Source: an uncultured SAR86 cluster bacterium (lineage in GTDB: Bacteria; Pseudomonadota; Gammaproteobacteria; Magnimaribacterales; AG-339-G14). Taken from it: a DNA stretch of 64,000 nt. Under the pieces are notes generated by a model. It was not told where the DNA came from. It saw nothing but the letters and a program-made list of their open reading frames with translations, and did not search any database. Location: contig CACMTR010000001.1 in the NCBI GenBank assembly GCA_902616715.1, forward strand, positions 62,001 to 126,000, read 5' to 3'. This document shows, in pieces, positions 45,597 to 54,265 of this stretch. The position numbers were made by a program, and so were the translations under genes. Position 1 is the first letter of the stretch; the number at the start of each line of letters is the position of its first letter.

Positions 45597-46499
45597 ATGA
45601 ATATTCAATTTATGAAATTTAGAAAGTTAGCTCTAACTTTTTCTTTTGCTTTGTTACTTATCTCTATAGTTTCTTTAGTTTTTAAAAATTTAGAGCTTGG
45701 TTTGGACTTCACGGGCGGGGTGCTAGTTGAAATACAGCTGAAAGAGAATTTAGAAGATTTGGAACAGATAAGAGGACTTCTTGATGAGAAAAACATAGAT
45801 AATTATGTTTTGAATTTTTCAGGTTCTCAAAATGATGTAAGTATAAAAATTCCAGGAGGAGCAGACAGTTCGAATGCTGAATCTCTTAAAATAGTTCTTG
45901 AAGAAAATTATGAATTCGATTTAAGGAAAGAAGAATTTATTGGACCTCAAATTGGAGAAGAATTAAGAGATCAGGGAGGCTTAGGACTTTTGCTAGCTTT
46001 GCTAATAATGGCTGTTTACATAATGTTTCGTTTTCAATACAAGTTTGCTGTTGGAGCGATTTTTGCCTTAGTTCATGATGTACTAATTGTAGTTGGCATG
46101 TTTTCTCTATTCTCAATAGATTTCGATTTAACAGTGTTAGCAGCCGTTTTAGCTGTAATAGGTTACTCTCTGAATGATACCATTGTCGTTTCTGACCGGA
46201 TTAGAGAGAATTTCAGAAAAAAAAGAAGATCTGAAACCATTGCACTTATCGATAGATCTTTAACTCAGATGTTAGGAAGAACTCTCATCACATCTTTAAC
46301 AACCTTACTGGTCTTATTTGCTTTACTTATATTTGGTGGTGATGCCATTCAAAATTTTTCAATTGCACTGATTATTGGAGTTGTAGCAGGAACTTATTCT
46401 TCGATTTATATTGTCTGCAATACTTTGATTTCTATGAATATCACAGCAGATGATCTAGCAATAAAAAAATCTGAGAGATTTGATGACGGCATGCCGTAA
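45597..46499 (+). CDS. secF: Protein translocase subunit SecF
   Basis: The 300 residues have the N-terminal helix followed by the LGLDFTGGVLVEIQL motif, a short periplasmic domain and five membrane helices with IMFRFQYKFAVGAIFALVHD and AAVLAVIGYSLNDTIVVSDR, both conserved in SecF. Length matches the family. It ends 2 bases before the convergent suhB. Confidence 0.97.
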   Translation: MNIQFMKFRKLALTFSFALLLISIVSLVFKNLELGLDFTGGVLVEIQLKENLEDLEQIRGLLDEKNIDNYVLNFSGSQNDVSIKIPGGADSSNAESLKIVLEENYEFDLRKEEFIGPQIGEELRDQGGLGLLLALLIMAVYIMFRFQYKFAVGAIFALVHDVLIVVGMFSLFSIDFDLTVLAAVLAVIGYSLNDTIVVSDRIRENFRKKRRSETIALIDRSLTQMLGRTLITSLTTLLVLFALLIFGGDAIQNFSIALIIGVVAGTYSSIYIVCNTLISMNITADDLAIKKSERFDDGMP

Positions 46500-46501
46500 A
46501 A

Positions 46502-47299
46502 TTATCTAAAAGAGCTTTTTATATCTTCTAAAATTAGCTCCACACATTTTTTATTTCCTGCAATTACATGATGGGAATCGTCAACAGTCTCATTTCCAAA
46601 AAAATTTGTGACATAGCCGCCTGCTTCTTTAACAAGTAACACTCCAGCAGCAAAATCCCAGTGTTTCATTCCATATCCTACGAAAGCGTCTAATCTGCCA
46701 GCAGCAACATATGCCAAATCAATTGCAGTGGATCCTGTTCGTCTTAAAGTTAAATTATGACTATACAATTTTTTTATAACCTCCATTGTGTTCAGTTCAG
46801 GTTTTATCCTGCCTGAATGAAAGGAGTTGCAAAGAAGAGAGTTTTTTAAAGTTTTAATCTTTGAGACCCTTAATCTTTCCTGATTCAGATAGGCACCTTT
46901 TCCTTTGGAGGCAAAATACTCATCGTCTCTCGTTATGTCATAGATAATCCCATGAGATAAAACATCTTTTTCATAACAAGCTATGGAAATTGAATAATAG
47001 GGAAATCCATGAATAAAATTAGTAGTGCCATCGATTGGGTCTATTACCCATACTAAATCAGATTTTTCCTTTCCTGACTTTCCTGACTCTTCACAAATAA
47101 ATGCACTATCTGGAAAAGATTCACTTATGGAAGAGATAATAATATTTTCTGCAATCCTATCTACTTGCGTAACAAAGTCGGTGGGACCTTTTTCATAGAT
47201 TTTGACTTTGTCCATTCTGCGGGAAAACTTAAGAATTTCCTTCGCTGCGAGTCTTGCGGCCTTTAAGGCTATGACTATTTTTGGTTCTTTAGATTGCAC
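46502..47299 (-). CDS. suhB: Inositol-1-monophosphatase family protein (SuhB)
   Basis: The 265-residue Mg2+-dependent phosphatase has the metal sites FICEESG, VWVIDPIDGTTNFIHGFPYY (DPIDGT) and MKHWDFAAGVLLVKEAGGYV (WDxAAG). It dephosphorylates inositol-1-phosphate; in gammaproteobacteria SuhB also binds the rRNA antitermination complex. A GTG start is used at 47299. It is divergent from trmJ with a 36-base gap, as suhB and trmJ are in E. coli. Confidence 0.94.
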   Translation of the reverse strand: MQSKEPKIVIALKAARLAAKEILKFSRRMDKVKIYEKGPTDFVTQVDRIAENIIISSISESFPDSAFICEESGKSGKEKSDLVWVIDPIDGTTNFIHGFPYYSISIACYEKDVLSHGIIYDITRDDEYFASKGKGAYLNQERLRVSKIKTLKNSLLCNSFHSGRIKPELNTMEVIKKLYSHNLTLRRTGSTAIDLAYVAAGRLDAFVGYGMKHWDFAAGVLLVKEAGGYVTNFFGNETVDDSHHVIAGNKKCVELILEDIKSSFR

Positions 47300-47335
47300 A
47301 AAACAATTGTAAACTATTGGTCAACTTAGAGCGGA

Positions 47336-48067
47336 ATGAATAAAAAAAATAATAATGATATTGAATTTATTTTAGTTGAACCTTCACATTCAGGAAATAT
47401 TGGAGCCTGTGCAAGAGCAATTAAAAACATGGGATTTAAAAAATTAGGAATTGTTAAGCCAAGAAAGACAATTACTAAAGAAGCATACTATAGAGCAAAA
47501 AGTGCGAAAGATATTCTTGATAACGCTTTGATCTATGAATCTTTTGATCAAGCGATTGAAGATAAGAATTTAATTTTGGCTACCAGCGCGAGAGAGAGAA
47601 CTATTCCGTGGCCAACTTTTTTTATCGATGATATGAGTGAAGAAATAAAAAGTGAGCTCCAGTCCGCTAAAAATAAAACTGCCGTTATTTTTGGAAGAGA
47701 AGATAACGGTTTATCTAATGAAGAACTGCAAAAATGTCATATTCATTTAGTAATACCTACTAGTGCTGAATATCCATCACTAAATTTATCTCACGCGTTA
47801 CAGCTTGTTGCTTTTGAAATAAGAAAGATTACTTTAGACAGCTCTATTTTAAAATCAGATGAACGCGACATAGCTACTAATGAAGAAAATGAAAAATTAT
47901 TAGAACACTTAATGGAAGTTTTAAAAAAAATAGACTTTTATGATCCTAGAAGTTCTAAACAAGTTAAAACAAGAATTGAGAGATTATTGAAAAAAACAAG
48001 GTTGGATAAAATGGAAATGGGTATTCTTAGAGGATTTCTTTCTAAGATTATGGACTTTGAAAAATAA
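47336..48067 (+). CDS. trmJ: tRNA (cytidine/uridine-32-2'-O)-methyltransferase TrmJ
   Basis: The 243-residue SPOUT methyltransferase has FILVEPSHSGNIGACARAIK with the catalytic Asn/Arg region, NKTAVIFGREDNGLSNEEL and VIPTSAEYPSLNLSHALQLV, characteristic of the TrmH/TrmJ group. The C-terminal KQVKTRIERLLKKTRLDKME is TrmJ-specific. It 2'-O-methylates position 32. It is divergent from suhB. Confidence 0.93.
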   Translation: MNKKNNNDIEFILVEPSHSGNIGACARAIKNMGFKKLGIVKPRKTITKEAYYRAKSAKDILDNALIYESFDQAIEDKNLILATSARERTIPWPTFFIDDMSEEIKSELQSAKNKTAVIFGREDNGLSNEELQKCHIHLVIPTSAEYPSLNLSHALQLVAFEIRKITLDSSILKSDERDIATNEENEKLLEHLMEVLKKIDFYDPRSSKQVKTRIERLLKKTRLDKMEMGILRGFLSKIMDFEK

Positions 48068-48083
48068 ATCTTTCTGATACAAT
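48057..48083 (+). promoter_or_regulatory. Candidate promoter of tRNA-Glu
   Basis: TTGAAA (48057-48062), overlapping the trmJ stop codon, and TACAAT (48078-48083) with a 15-base spacer. Expected start of transcription is near 48090, 9 bases before the mature tRNA. The spacer is short, so activity is uncertain. Confidence 0.4.
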
Positions 48084-48098
48084 CATTTTTTTTGTTGA

Positions 48099-48173
48099 GT
48101 CCCCTTCGTCTAGCGGTTAGGACACCGGGTTTTCATCTCGGCAACAGGGGTTCGATCCCCCTAGGGGACGCCA
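48099..48173 (+). tRNA. tRNA-Glu (anticodon TTC)
   Basis: A 75-base tRNA: acceptor GTCCCCT pairs with AGGGGAC, anticodon stem CCGGG/CTCGG (one G-U) with loop TTTTCAT, T-arm with GTTCGATCC, discriminator G and encoded CCA (48171-48173). It stands alone between trmJ and the P-II gene. Confidence 0.97.
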
Positions 48174-48342
48174 AAAAATACGCTCTTTTTAAGTGCATTC
48201 TTATATTTAATAGACAGAAACTGTTCGATAACCTTCCTTTTTTTATGATTTTTAAAAAAAGTAGCCCAAATTAGCCACCTTTTATAAAGATTTAAAATAT
48301 GTTCTATAAATTGCATGAATGCCCGGTATTCGTCAAAAATTT

Positions 48343-48693
48343 ATGAAACTTATGTCAATTGTTGTGAAACCATCCAAAGTCGAAGCTGTAAAAAGCGCGA
48401 TTTCGTCAGTGGGTGTTAGCGGAGCTACTATCTTAGATGCTAGAGGATTTGGATCAACAAAGGGGCACACAGACTCTTATAGGGGAGCTCAATACCAAGT
48501 GGATACAAATCCAAAGGCAATGTTGCAGGTCGCATGTAAGGACGAGAGTGTTAATGACATTATAGAAGCGGTTCGTAGTGTAGCTAATACCAACACTATT
48601 GGTGATGGAAAAATTTTCATTACAGAACTTTTAGATGTAATACGTATCAGAACTGGTGAAACCGGTGAAGGTGCGATCAACGGAGAATATTAA
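48343..48693 (+). CDS. glnK: Nitrogen regulatory protein P-II (GlnK-like)
   Basis: From ATG 48343 the product has 116 residues, near the family's 112; an ATG at 48319 would add eight unconserved residues. It starts MKLMSIVVKPSKVEAVKSAI (E. coli GlnK begins MKLVTVIIKPFK). The T-loop GHTDSYRGAQYQVDTNPK keeps the uridylylated tyrosine, and the nucleotide-binding ends IGDGKIFITELLDVIRIRTG are intact. It senses ATP/ADP and 2-oxoglutarate and blocks AmtB when nitrogen is sufficient. TAATG overlap with amtB supports the GlnK role. The 145 bases upstream show no clear sigma-54 site. Confidence 0.93.
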   Translation: MKLMSIVVKPSKVEAVKSAISSVGVSGATILDARGFGSTKGHTDSYRGAQYQVDTNPKAMLQVACKDESVNDIIEAVRSVANTNTIGDGKIFITELLDVIRIRTGETGEGAINGEY

Positions 48694-49931
48694 TGGAAGA
48701 AATTAAATTTTCATTAGACACATTCTATGCTCTTATGTCAGGAGCATTAGTTATGTGGATGGCAGCTGGTTTCACTATGTTAGAAGCTGGCTTGGTTCAG
48801 AAGAAGGACGTCTCTGAGATTGTTACTAAGAATTTAGGATTGTACTCAATCGCATGTGTCATGTATTTGGCATGTGGATTTATTCTTATGTATCCAGGAT
48901 CAGCTTTAATCGACGGAATTCTTCCTGGAATAGGAACTTCTTGGTGGTTGTCTACTGCAGACCCTATTGAGGAAATCGGAATTCCTTACGGAATGGATTA
49001 CTCACAACAAGCTGATTTCTTTTTCCAAGTAGTTTTTGTTGCAACAGCTATGTCAATTGTTTCAGGAGCAGTTGCAGGTAGAATGAAACTACTTCCTTTT
49101 TATTTATTTGCTGTAATTCTTACTGCTTTCATTTACCCAATTCAAGGTTACTGGAACTGGGGTGGAGGTTTCTTAAGCTCAGGTGGTTATTCTGACTACG
49201 CTGGATCAGGTACAGTCCATTTATGTGGTGCTGCAGCAGCCTTGGCTGTTGTTACAGTCCTAGGTCCAAGAAAAGGCAAATATAATGCAGATGGTTCAGT
49301 TAATCCTATGCCTGGATCAAACATTCCTTTAGCAGCTTTAGGTGCATGGATACTTTGGTTAGGTTGGTTTGGTTTCAATGGTGGTTCAGAACTTGTTGTA
49401 AGTTCAGAAGCTAGCGCTATTGCTGTCAGTCAAGTGTTCTTAAATACTAATATGGCTGCTGCAGGTGGAGTTATTGCTGCATTGTTAACAAGTTTATTTG
49501 CAACTGGAAAAATGGATGTCACTATGGCTATTAATGGTGCTATTGCCGGTTTGGTTGCAATCACAGCTGGTCCAAGCGCCCCTACAGGTGGAGAAGCCGT
49601 ATTTATCGGAGCCGCTGGTGGTGTCTTGGTATACTTCTCAATTCTTTTCTTTGATAAAAGTTTGAAAGTAGATGATCCTGTTGGCGCAATATCTGCTCAC
49701 GGAACAGTTGGTATCTTAGGTGTAATGGTAGTTCCATTTACTTCTGATGCTTCATTCCTATGGCAGTTATATGGAGTTCTTGCTATTGGAGGTTTCACTT
49801 ACATAGCGAGCTTAATAGTTACATTTATTATTAATATAATTATGCCAATCAGAGCAACTGATGAAGAGCAAGACGCAGGTCTTGATTCAACAGAAGTTGG
49901 GGTATCAGCTTACCCAGAATTCTCAGATTAA
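48693..49931 (+). CDS. amtB: Ammonium transporter AmtB
   Basis: The 412-residue protein has 11 predicted membrane helices. The pore histidines are visible in GSGTVHLCGAAAALAVVTVL and ISAHGTVGILGVMVV; the Amt signature GAWILWLGWFGFNGGSELVV and an N-terminal MWMAAGFTMLEAGLVQKKDV are present. It conducts NH4+/NH3 across the inner membrane. It is cotranslated with the P-II gene. A strong terminator follows. Confidence 0.96.
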   Translation: MEEIKFSLDTFYALMSGALVMWMAAGFTMLEAGLVQKKDVSEIVTKNLGLYSIACVMYLACGFILMYPGSALIDGILPGIGTSWWLSTADPIEEIGIPYGMDYSQQADFFFQVVFVATAMSIVSGAVAGRMKLLPFYLFAVILTAFIYPIQGYWNWGGGFLSSGGYSDYAGSGTVHLCGAAAALAVVTVLGPRKGKYNADGSVNPMPGSNIPLAALGAWILWLGWFGFNGGSELVVSSEASAIAVSQVFLNTNMAAAGGVIAALLTSLFATGKMDVTMAINGAIAGLVAITAGPSAPTGGEAVFIGAAGGVLVYFSILFFDKSLKVDDPVGAISAHGTVGILGVMVVPFTSDASFLWQLYGVLAIGGFTYIASLIVTFIINIIMPIRATDEEQDAGLDSTEVGVSAYPEFSD

Positions 49932-49943
49932 TTTCTCCCTAAT

Positions 49944-49977
49944 AAAAAGCAGGCAAGCCTCCCTTGCCTGCTTTTTT
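49944..49977 (+). terminator. Rho-independent terminator after amtB
   Basis: AAAAGCAGGCAAG (49945-49957) is complementary to CTTGCCTGCTTTT (49963-49975) with a CCTCC loop, and the 3' arm runs into a TTTTTT tract. The A-rich 5' side means it could also stop transcription in the other direction. Confidence 0.93.
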
Positions 49978-50019
49978 CGTTTTTGTTTATAACTAAAGTT
50001 AAAAGTTAAAATTAACTTC

Positions 50020-52026
50020 ATGAAGTATTTTTTTGCATTAATATTTTTTTCGTTTCCTTTTATTTTATCCTCAGAAATTGAAGAAGATATATTAGTAATG
50101 GAATCTAATTGGCTTTTCATGCCATCTATTGACGAAATAAATCAAGAGGAAATAGAGTTTTATAATTCTCATCATTTCAAAGAATTATTAAATTTATCTT
50201 CTGGCGTTTGGATTAGCCGAGGCTCAGGTCAGGAAAGTTTAATCTCTCTTAGATCGCCTGTATTGACTGGATCAGGAGCTTGTGGATCTTTTCAGATTTT
50301 AGAGGATGGAATTCCAATTCGTCCTGCAGGCTTTTGTAACGTTAATAATCTTTTTGAGGTCTCAGGAAACCTGGCCTCTGAAATAGAAGTGGTTAAAGGT
50401 CCCTCAAGTTCCATGTTTGGGGGGGATGCTTTACATGGAGTCATAAATATTAAAACTTTGAAGACGGAAGGAGATAATAAATTTATTCTTGAAACCGATA
50501 AAAACGAATCTTTAAGATCTACAATTTTACTTAGAATGTTAAGTAATAAAATCATTGCCCTTGATTTGGACAGAGACAAAGGATTTAGAGATCAATCAGG
50601 ATTTGATCAACAGAAATTAGTTTTCAAAAATTTCAGTCAGTCAAAAGATTGGTCTTTTAATACGAGTATTAATTTTACAAATTTAAATCAGGAAACTGCT
50701 GGTTATGTTGATTCTTACCTACTTCCAAGAGGATTAGAAAATATTAATCCTGAGGCTTATAGAGACGCTAAATCGCTAAGAATTAAGACAGAAATTTCAA
50801 AAAGTTTAAATAAATACGATGTTTTTATTACACCTTATTTTAGATTTAGTTCGATGGAATTTATTCAGCATTATTTGCCTGGAAAACCTATTGAAAAAAA
50901 TGGTCAGAAAAGTACAGGAGTTATGCTCAAGTTATCAGAATTAGAAATTAGTAATAATTTCTTCGAAATAGGTAGCCAGATTGAAATAGCATTCGTTAAT
51001 CTAGATCAGTATCAACCAGATGTATTGAATTCTCCTAATGCTTTTAACAATGCAGTCAGACCACAAGGTTACCACTATGATTTTGAGGTGGTAACAAGCT
51101 TTCTTGCTGCTTTCATTTCTCATGAATTTGAACTGAAAGATAATTACAATTTTTTTTCTAACCTACGTCTAGAACACCTTAAGTACGATTACGATAATTT
51201 AATGTCTGACGGTCGTTTAAAAGATGATGGTACTGTGTGTCCTAGAGGCGGATGCTTCTATTCCAGACCAGCAGATACCGAATTAAGTTTTACGGATTAT
51301 TCATATAGATTAGGAGTCTCAAAGTTTACAAATATTGGAAAGATTTTCTTTCAATACAGTAAAGGGCATCGTCCTCCTCAAATTAATGAATTATTTAGGC
51401 TTCAAAAATCTCAAATTCTGGCAGATTTAGATTCAGAAATAATAGATTCAATTGAATTAGCTCTGGACAATAAGGGAAATAATTTCTTTAATAAATTAGT
51501 TTTTTATTATTCAAAAAAGAAAAATTACATTTTTAAAGATTCTGACTCTAGTATGGTATTTGGAGGAAAGTCTAGGCACAAAGGTATAGAAATGCAAGGG
51601 GCAAAAACTATAAATAATTATTTTTCAGTGAAATATGCTCTTAATCTAGCTGGGCACTACTATGACTTTACTGACCAAGATATCGGAGTGATTTCAGGAA
51701 ATGAAATTGATACTAGTCCAAATATTTTTGGCAGTATTTTTATAAATTTTAAAGTTTCAAATAAATTGAACTTAGAATTAGAGCAAGAATTTATGGATGA
51801 ATATTATACTGAGCCCTCAAATAATTATATTTATAAAGGTCACAACTTAACTAATCTCAGATCTTCTTATGTGTTGAATGACGATTTACGTTTAAATCTG
51901 AGTATTTTGAATATTTTTGATAAGGGTTATGCAGAAAGAGCAGACTTTTCCTCATTTACCGGAGAAAGATTTTTTCCAGGAATTCCTTTAAAGTGGCGTC
52001 TGGGAATTAATTACAAATTCAATTAA
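50020..52026 (+). CDS. TonB-dependent outer-membrane receptor
   Basis: The 668-residue protein has a signal peptide (MKYFFALIFFSFPFILSSEI), a TonB-box-like EDILVMES at about 23-30, and a plug domain (about 45-150) with LLNLSSGVWISRGSGQESLI, LEDGIPIRPAGFCN and EIEVVKGPSSSMFGGDALHG. A 22-strand-type barrel follows, ending in the aromatic F-N typical of outer-membrane proteins (LRLNLSILNIFDKGYAERAD near the end). Cysteine pairs occur in the plug and in a predicted loop (TVCPRGGCFYSRP). Substrate is unknown; no siderophore or polysaccharide genes adjoin. The MATE gene starts 9 bases downstream. Confidence 0.93.
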   Translation: MKYFFALIFFSFPFILSSEIEEDILVMESNWLFMPSIDEINQEEIEFYNSHHFKELLNLSSGVWISRGSGQESLISLRSPVLTGSGACGSFQILEDGIPIRPAGFCNVNNLFEVSGNLASEIEVVKGPSSSMFGGDALHGVINIKTLKTEGDNKFILETDKNESLRSTILLRMLSNKIIALDLDRDKGFRDQSGFDQQKLVFKNFSQSKDWSFNTSINFTNLNQETAGYVDSYLLPRGLENINPEAYRDAKSLRIKTEISKSLNKYDVFITPYFRFSSMEFIQHYLPGKPIEKNGQKSTGVMLKLSELEISNNFFEIGSQIEIAFVNLDQYQPDVLNSPNAFNNAVRPQGYHYDFEVVTSFLAAFISHEFELKDNYNFFSNLRLEHLKYDYDNLMSDGRLKDDGTVCPRGGCFYSRPADTELSFTDYSYRLGVSKFTNIGKIFFQYSKGHRPPQINELFRLQKSQILADLDSEIIDSIELALDNKGNNFFNKLVFYYSKKKNYIFKDSDSSMVFGGKSRHKGIEMQGAKTINNYFSVKYALNLAGHYYDFTDQDIGVISGNEIDTSPNIFGSIFINFKVSNKLNLELEQEFMDEYYTEPSNNYIYKGHNLTNLRSSYVLNDDLRLNLSILNIFDKGYAERADFSSFTGERFFPGIPLKWRLGINYKFN

Positions 52027-52035
52027 AAATTTTAA

Positions 52036-53406
52036 GTGAGTCATTCTGAAAGCTCTGAAGAGTTACCTGATAATATTGAAAGCGTTTCTAGTCCGGAAAC
52101 TTTATCAATATGGGGATTAGCATGGCCTTCAATTTTAGCAAACATTTTATTTGCTGCAGCTGGAGTAGTTTCGATAAAAGCCGTAGGTGTGCTTGGGACC
52201 GAAGCGGTTGCAGCTGTAGGAACAGGGCAAAGAATTTTATTCGTAATTCAATCAATAATTATGGCGGTTTCTACTGGAACCGCGGCTTTAGTAGCTCGAG
52301 CTTTTGGATCTGGTAATTATAAAGAAGCTTCACAAGTGTTGTTAGATTCTTTATGGATTGGTTCCGCGCTAAGCTTATTTGCATCCCTTTCAATGTGGTT
52401 CTATGGAGAATCAATTATTTCTTTTTTTGGTTTAGATCCTGAGTCAAAAAAATTGGCCGTTATCTATATTAAGTACACAATGTTATTCTCAATAACTTTT
52501 TCATGCTCATTCATTTTTAGTTCGGCTTTAAGATCTGCTGGCGACGCCAAAACTCCTTTAGCAATTATGATTTTTCAAAATCTTTTAAATATATATTTAC
52601 TAATAGGATTGGTTAATGGTCAATTTGGGTTTCCACAATTGGGAGTTGTGGGAGCTTCATATGCATGGGGTATTTCTTTTACTGCAGGAACTATAATCTA
52701 TCTAATTCTCTGGCTTTCAAAAATGACAATTATTCCTATCCCTGATGTAAGACAAATAATATATAAAAGAGTTAAATCAATAATAAGAATTGCGACACCT
52801 GCTACTTTGGAGTCTGGCGTTTTTCAGTTTGGTTTATTATTTTATTTCTGGATTATTTCATTGTATGGAACCGCGCCAAGTGCCGCTTATAACATTGGAA
52901 TAAATATTCTCATGTTATCTTTCATGATTGGTCAGGGTTTCTCTATTGCCGGCGCAACTTTAACGGGACAATTTTTAGGAGCTAACAATCCAAAAGAAGC
53001 AAAGCGAAGTGGTTGGAAATCGGCAGGGTTATCAATTATTTCTATGGGAGTTGTGGGGCTTTTAATTGCTATATTTTCAAATGAGATCTCAAGATTTCTT
53101 GTGGATGACAATGAAGTTGTAAGGCTAACGGTAATATTTGTCTGGTTTTTAGGCTCAATGCAACCTTTAATGGCCATCGAGTTTGCAATAGGTGGGGCTT
53201 TGAGAGGAGCTGGCGACACGAAATCTCCTCTAATAATTACATTAATAGGGCTATTATTCTTTAGACTGTCAATTGCTCTCTTGTTTCTTTTTCTTAATTT
53301 ACCTGTCGAATACATTTTTGCGAGCTTAATGGTCGATTATCTTGTTAAAGCTATTTTGTTTGCTTACTGGTTTAATTCTGGTAATTGGATAAAAATTAAT
53401 ATATGA
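52036..53406 (+). CDS. MATE family multidrug/sodium efflux protein
   Basis: The 456-residue protein has about 12 hydrophobic helices in two repeats, with the MATE features AWPSILANILFAAAGVVSIK, GTEAVAAVGTGQRIL, SSALRSAGDAKTPLAI and GGALRGAGDTKSPLIIT (repeated LRxxGDxKTPL). The family exports drugs or metabolites in exchange for Na+ or H+. It uses GTG at 52036 and is likely cotranscribed with the TonB-dependent receptor. Substrate cannot be predicted. Confidence 0.92.
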   Translation: MSHSESSEELPDNIESVSSPETLSIWGLAWPSILANILFAAAGVVSIKAVGVLGTEAVAAVGTGQRILFVIQSIIMAVSTGTAALVARAFGSGNYKEASQVLLDSLWIGSALSLFASLSMWFYGESIISFFGLDPESKKLAVIYIKYTMLFSITFSCSFIFSSALRSAGDAKTPLAIMIFQNLLNIYLLIGLVNGQFGFPQLGVVGASYAWGISFTAGTIIYLILWLSKMTIIPIPDVRQIIYKRVKSIIRIATPATLESGVFQFGLLFYFWIISLYGTAPSAAYNIGINILMLSFMIGQGFSIAGATLTGQFLGANNPKEAKRSGWKSAGLSIISMGVVGLLIAIFSNEISRFLVDDNEVVRLTVIFVWFLGSMQPLMAIEFAIGGALRGAGDTKSPLIITLIGLLFFRLSIALLFLFLNLPVEYIFASLMVDYLVKAILFAYWFNSGNWIKINI

Positions 53407-53423
53407 CTAATTATTTATATTTT

Positions 53424-53452
53424 TTGCTTTTTTGATGTATTATTCATCTAAT
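53424..53452 (+). promoter_or_regulatory. Candidate proteorhodopsin promoter
   Basis: TTGCTT (53424-53429) and TCTAAT (53447-53452) with a 17-base spacer lie in the 73-base gap before the opsin. The ribosome-binding site GGGAGAG (53468-53474) follows, 5 bases before the ATG. The gap would allow separate expression from the upstream transporter genes. Confidence 0.4.
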
Positions 53453-53479
53453 TATTAATAATTATCTGGGAGAGATATT

Positions 53480-54181
53480 ATGGAATATGTTCTAGCTACT
53501 AACGATTATGTTGGTATTTCTTTTTGGCTAGCCACAGCTATAATGCTTGCTTCTACTGTATTTTTCTTCATTGAAAGATCTGACGTTAAAGGTAAGTGGA
53601 AAACTTCTTTGACTGTTGCAGGTTTAGTTACTGGTATAGCCTTTTGGCATTATTTGTACATGAGAGACGTGTGGGTAATGGTTGGCGATACACCTACTGT
53701 TTACCGATACATTGATTGGTTAATTACCGTTCCTCTTCAAATAATTGAATTTTATTTAGTTATTGCTGCTGTTACAGCAATTAGCGCTGCCATTTTCTGG
53801 AAGCTTCTAACTGCATCAATTGTGATGTTAGTTTTTGGATATCTAGGAGAAACTGGATTAATGGATGTAACTCTTGGTTGGGTGATTGGAATGATCGCTT
53901 GGCTTTACATCATTTATGAAATTTTCTTTGGTGAAACTGCTGCTGCTAATGCTGGAAGTGGAAACGCAGCCAGTCAGCAAGCATTTACAACAATTAAATG
54001 GATTGTGACTGTAGGTTGGGCAATTTACCCATTGGGATATGCAATTGGATATTTCGGTGGCGGAGTAGATGCTAATTCATTGAATATTATCTACAACTTG
54101 GCTGATTTAATTAACAAAACAGCATTTGGTTTAGCTATCTGGGCTGCTGCTAAAGCAGATTCAGAAGCTTCCTACGCTTAA
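53480..54181 (+). CDS. Proteorhodopsin, blue-tuned light-driven proton pump
   Basis: The 233-residue retinal protein has seven helices. By alignment with green proteorhodopsin (offset 18), the Schiff-base acceptor is D79 (RYIDWL; Asp97), the donor is E90 (IIEFYL; Glu108), the pKa-tuning His is H57 (FWHYLYMRDVW; His75) and the retinal Lys is K213 (ADLINKTAFG; Lys231). The spectral-tuning position is Q87 (TVPLQII; residue 105), which in characterised proteins gives blue absorption. The D/E pair indicates outward proton pumping. It has its own terminator. No retinal-synthesis genes adjoin; a carotenoid oxygenase lies at 11402. Confidence 0.98.
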   Translation: MEYVLATNDYVGISFWLATAIMLASTVFFFIERSDVKGKWKTSLTVAGLVTGIAFWHYLYMRDVWVMVGDTPTVYRYIDWLITVPLQIIEFYLVIAAVTAISAAIFWKLLTASIVMLVFGYLGETGLMDVTLGWVIGMIAWLYIIYEIFFGETAAANAGSGNAASQQAFTTIKWIVTVGWAIYPLGYAIGYFGGGVDANSLNIIYNLADLINKTAFGLAIWAAAKADSEASYA

Positions 54182-54193
54182 GGAAAAAAACCA

Positions 54194-54227
54194 AAAAAAA
54201 ACTCCGGCTTTATGCCGGAGTTTTTTT
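54194..54227 (+). terminator. Rho-independent terminator after proteorhodopsin
   Basis: ACTCCGGC (54201-54208) pairs with GCCGGAGT (54214-54221) around a TTTAT loop and runs into TTTTTTT. The 5' flank is an A-tract, so it can act in both directions. Confidence 0.95.
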
Positions 54228-54232
54228 ATGGA

Positions 54233-54265
54233 GCTTCTTGTGAATCTCCCCCGTACACAAGAAGC
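54233..54265 (+). repeat. Perfect stem-loop with C-rich loop after the proteorhodopsin terminator
   Basis: GCTTCTTGTG (54233-54242) and CACAAGAAGC (54256-54265) form a 10-pair perfect stem with a 13-base loop containing TCTCCCCC. No U-run follows, so it is not a terminator. The loop's UCUCCC is complementary to GGGAGA in the proteorhodopsin Shine-Dalgarno region. The remaining bases up to tRNA-Gly (54266-54393) are AT-rich and show only a TATAAT -10-like site at 54370-54375 for the tRNA. Confidence 0.75.

Noticed and set aside
48174-48342. Sigma-54/NtrC promoter for the P-II/amtB genes
   Set aside because: No TGGCAC-N5-TTGC pattern could be found in the gap; only generic AT-rich sequence and an AT hairpin are visible.
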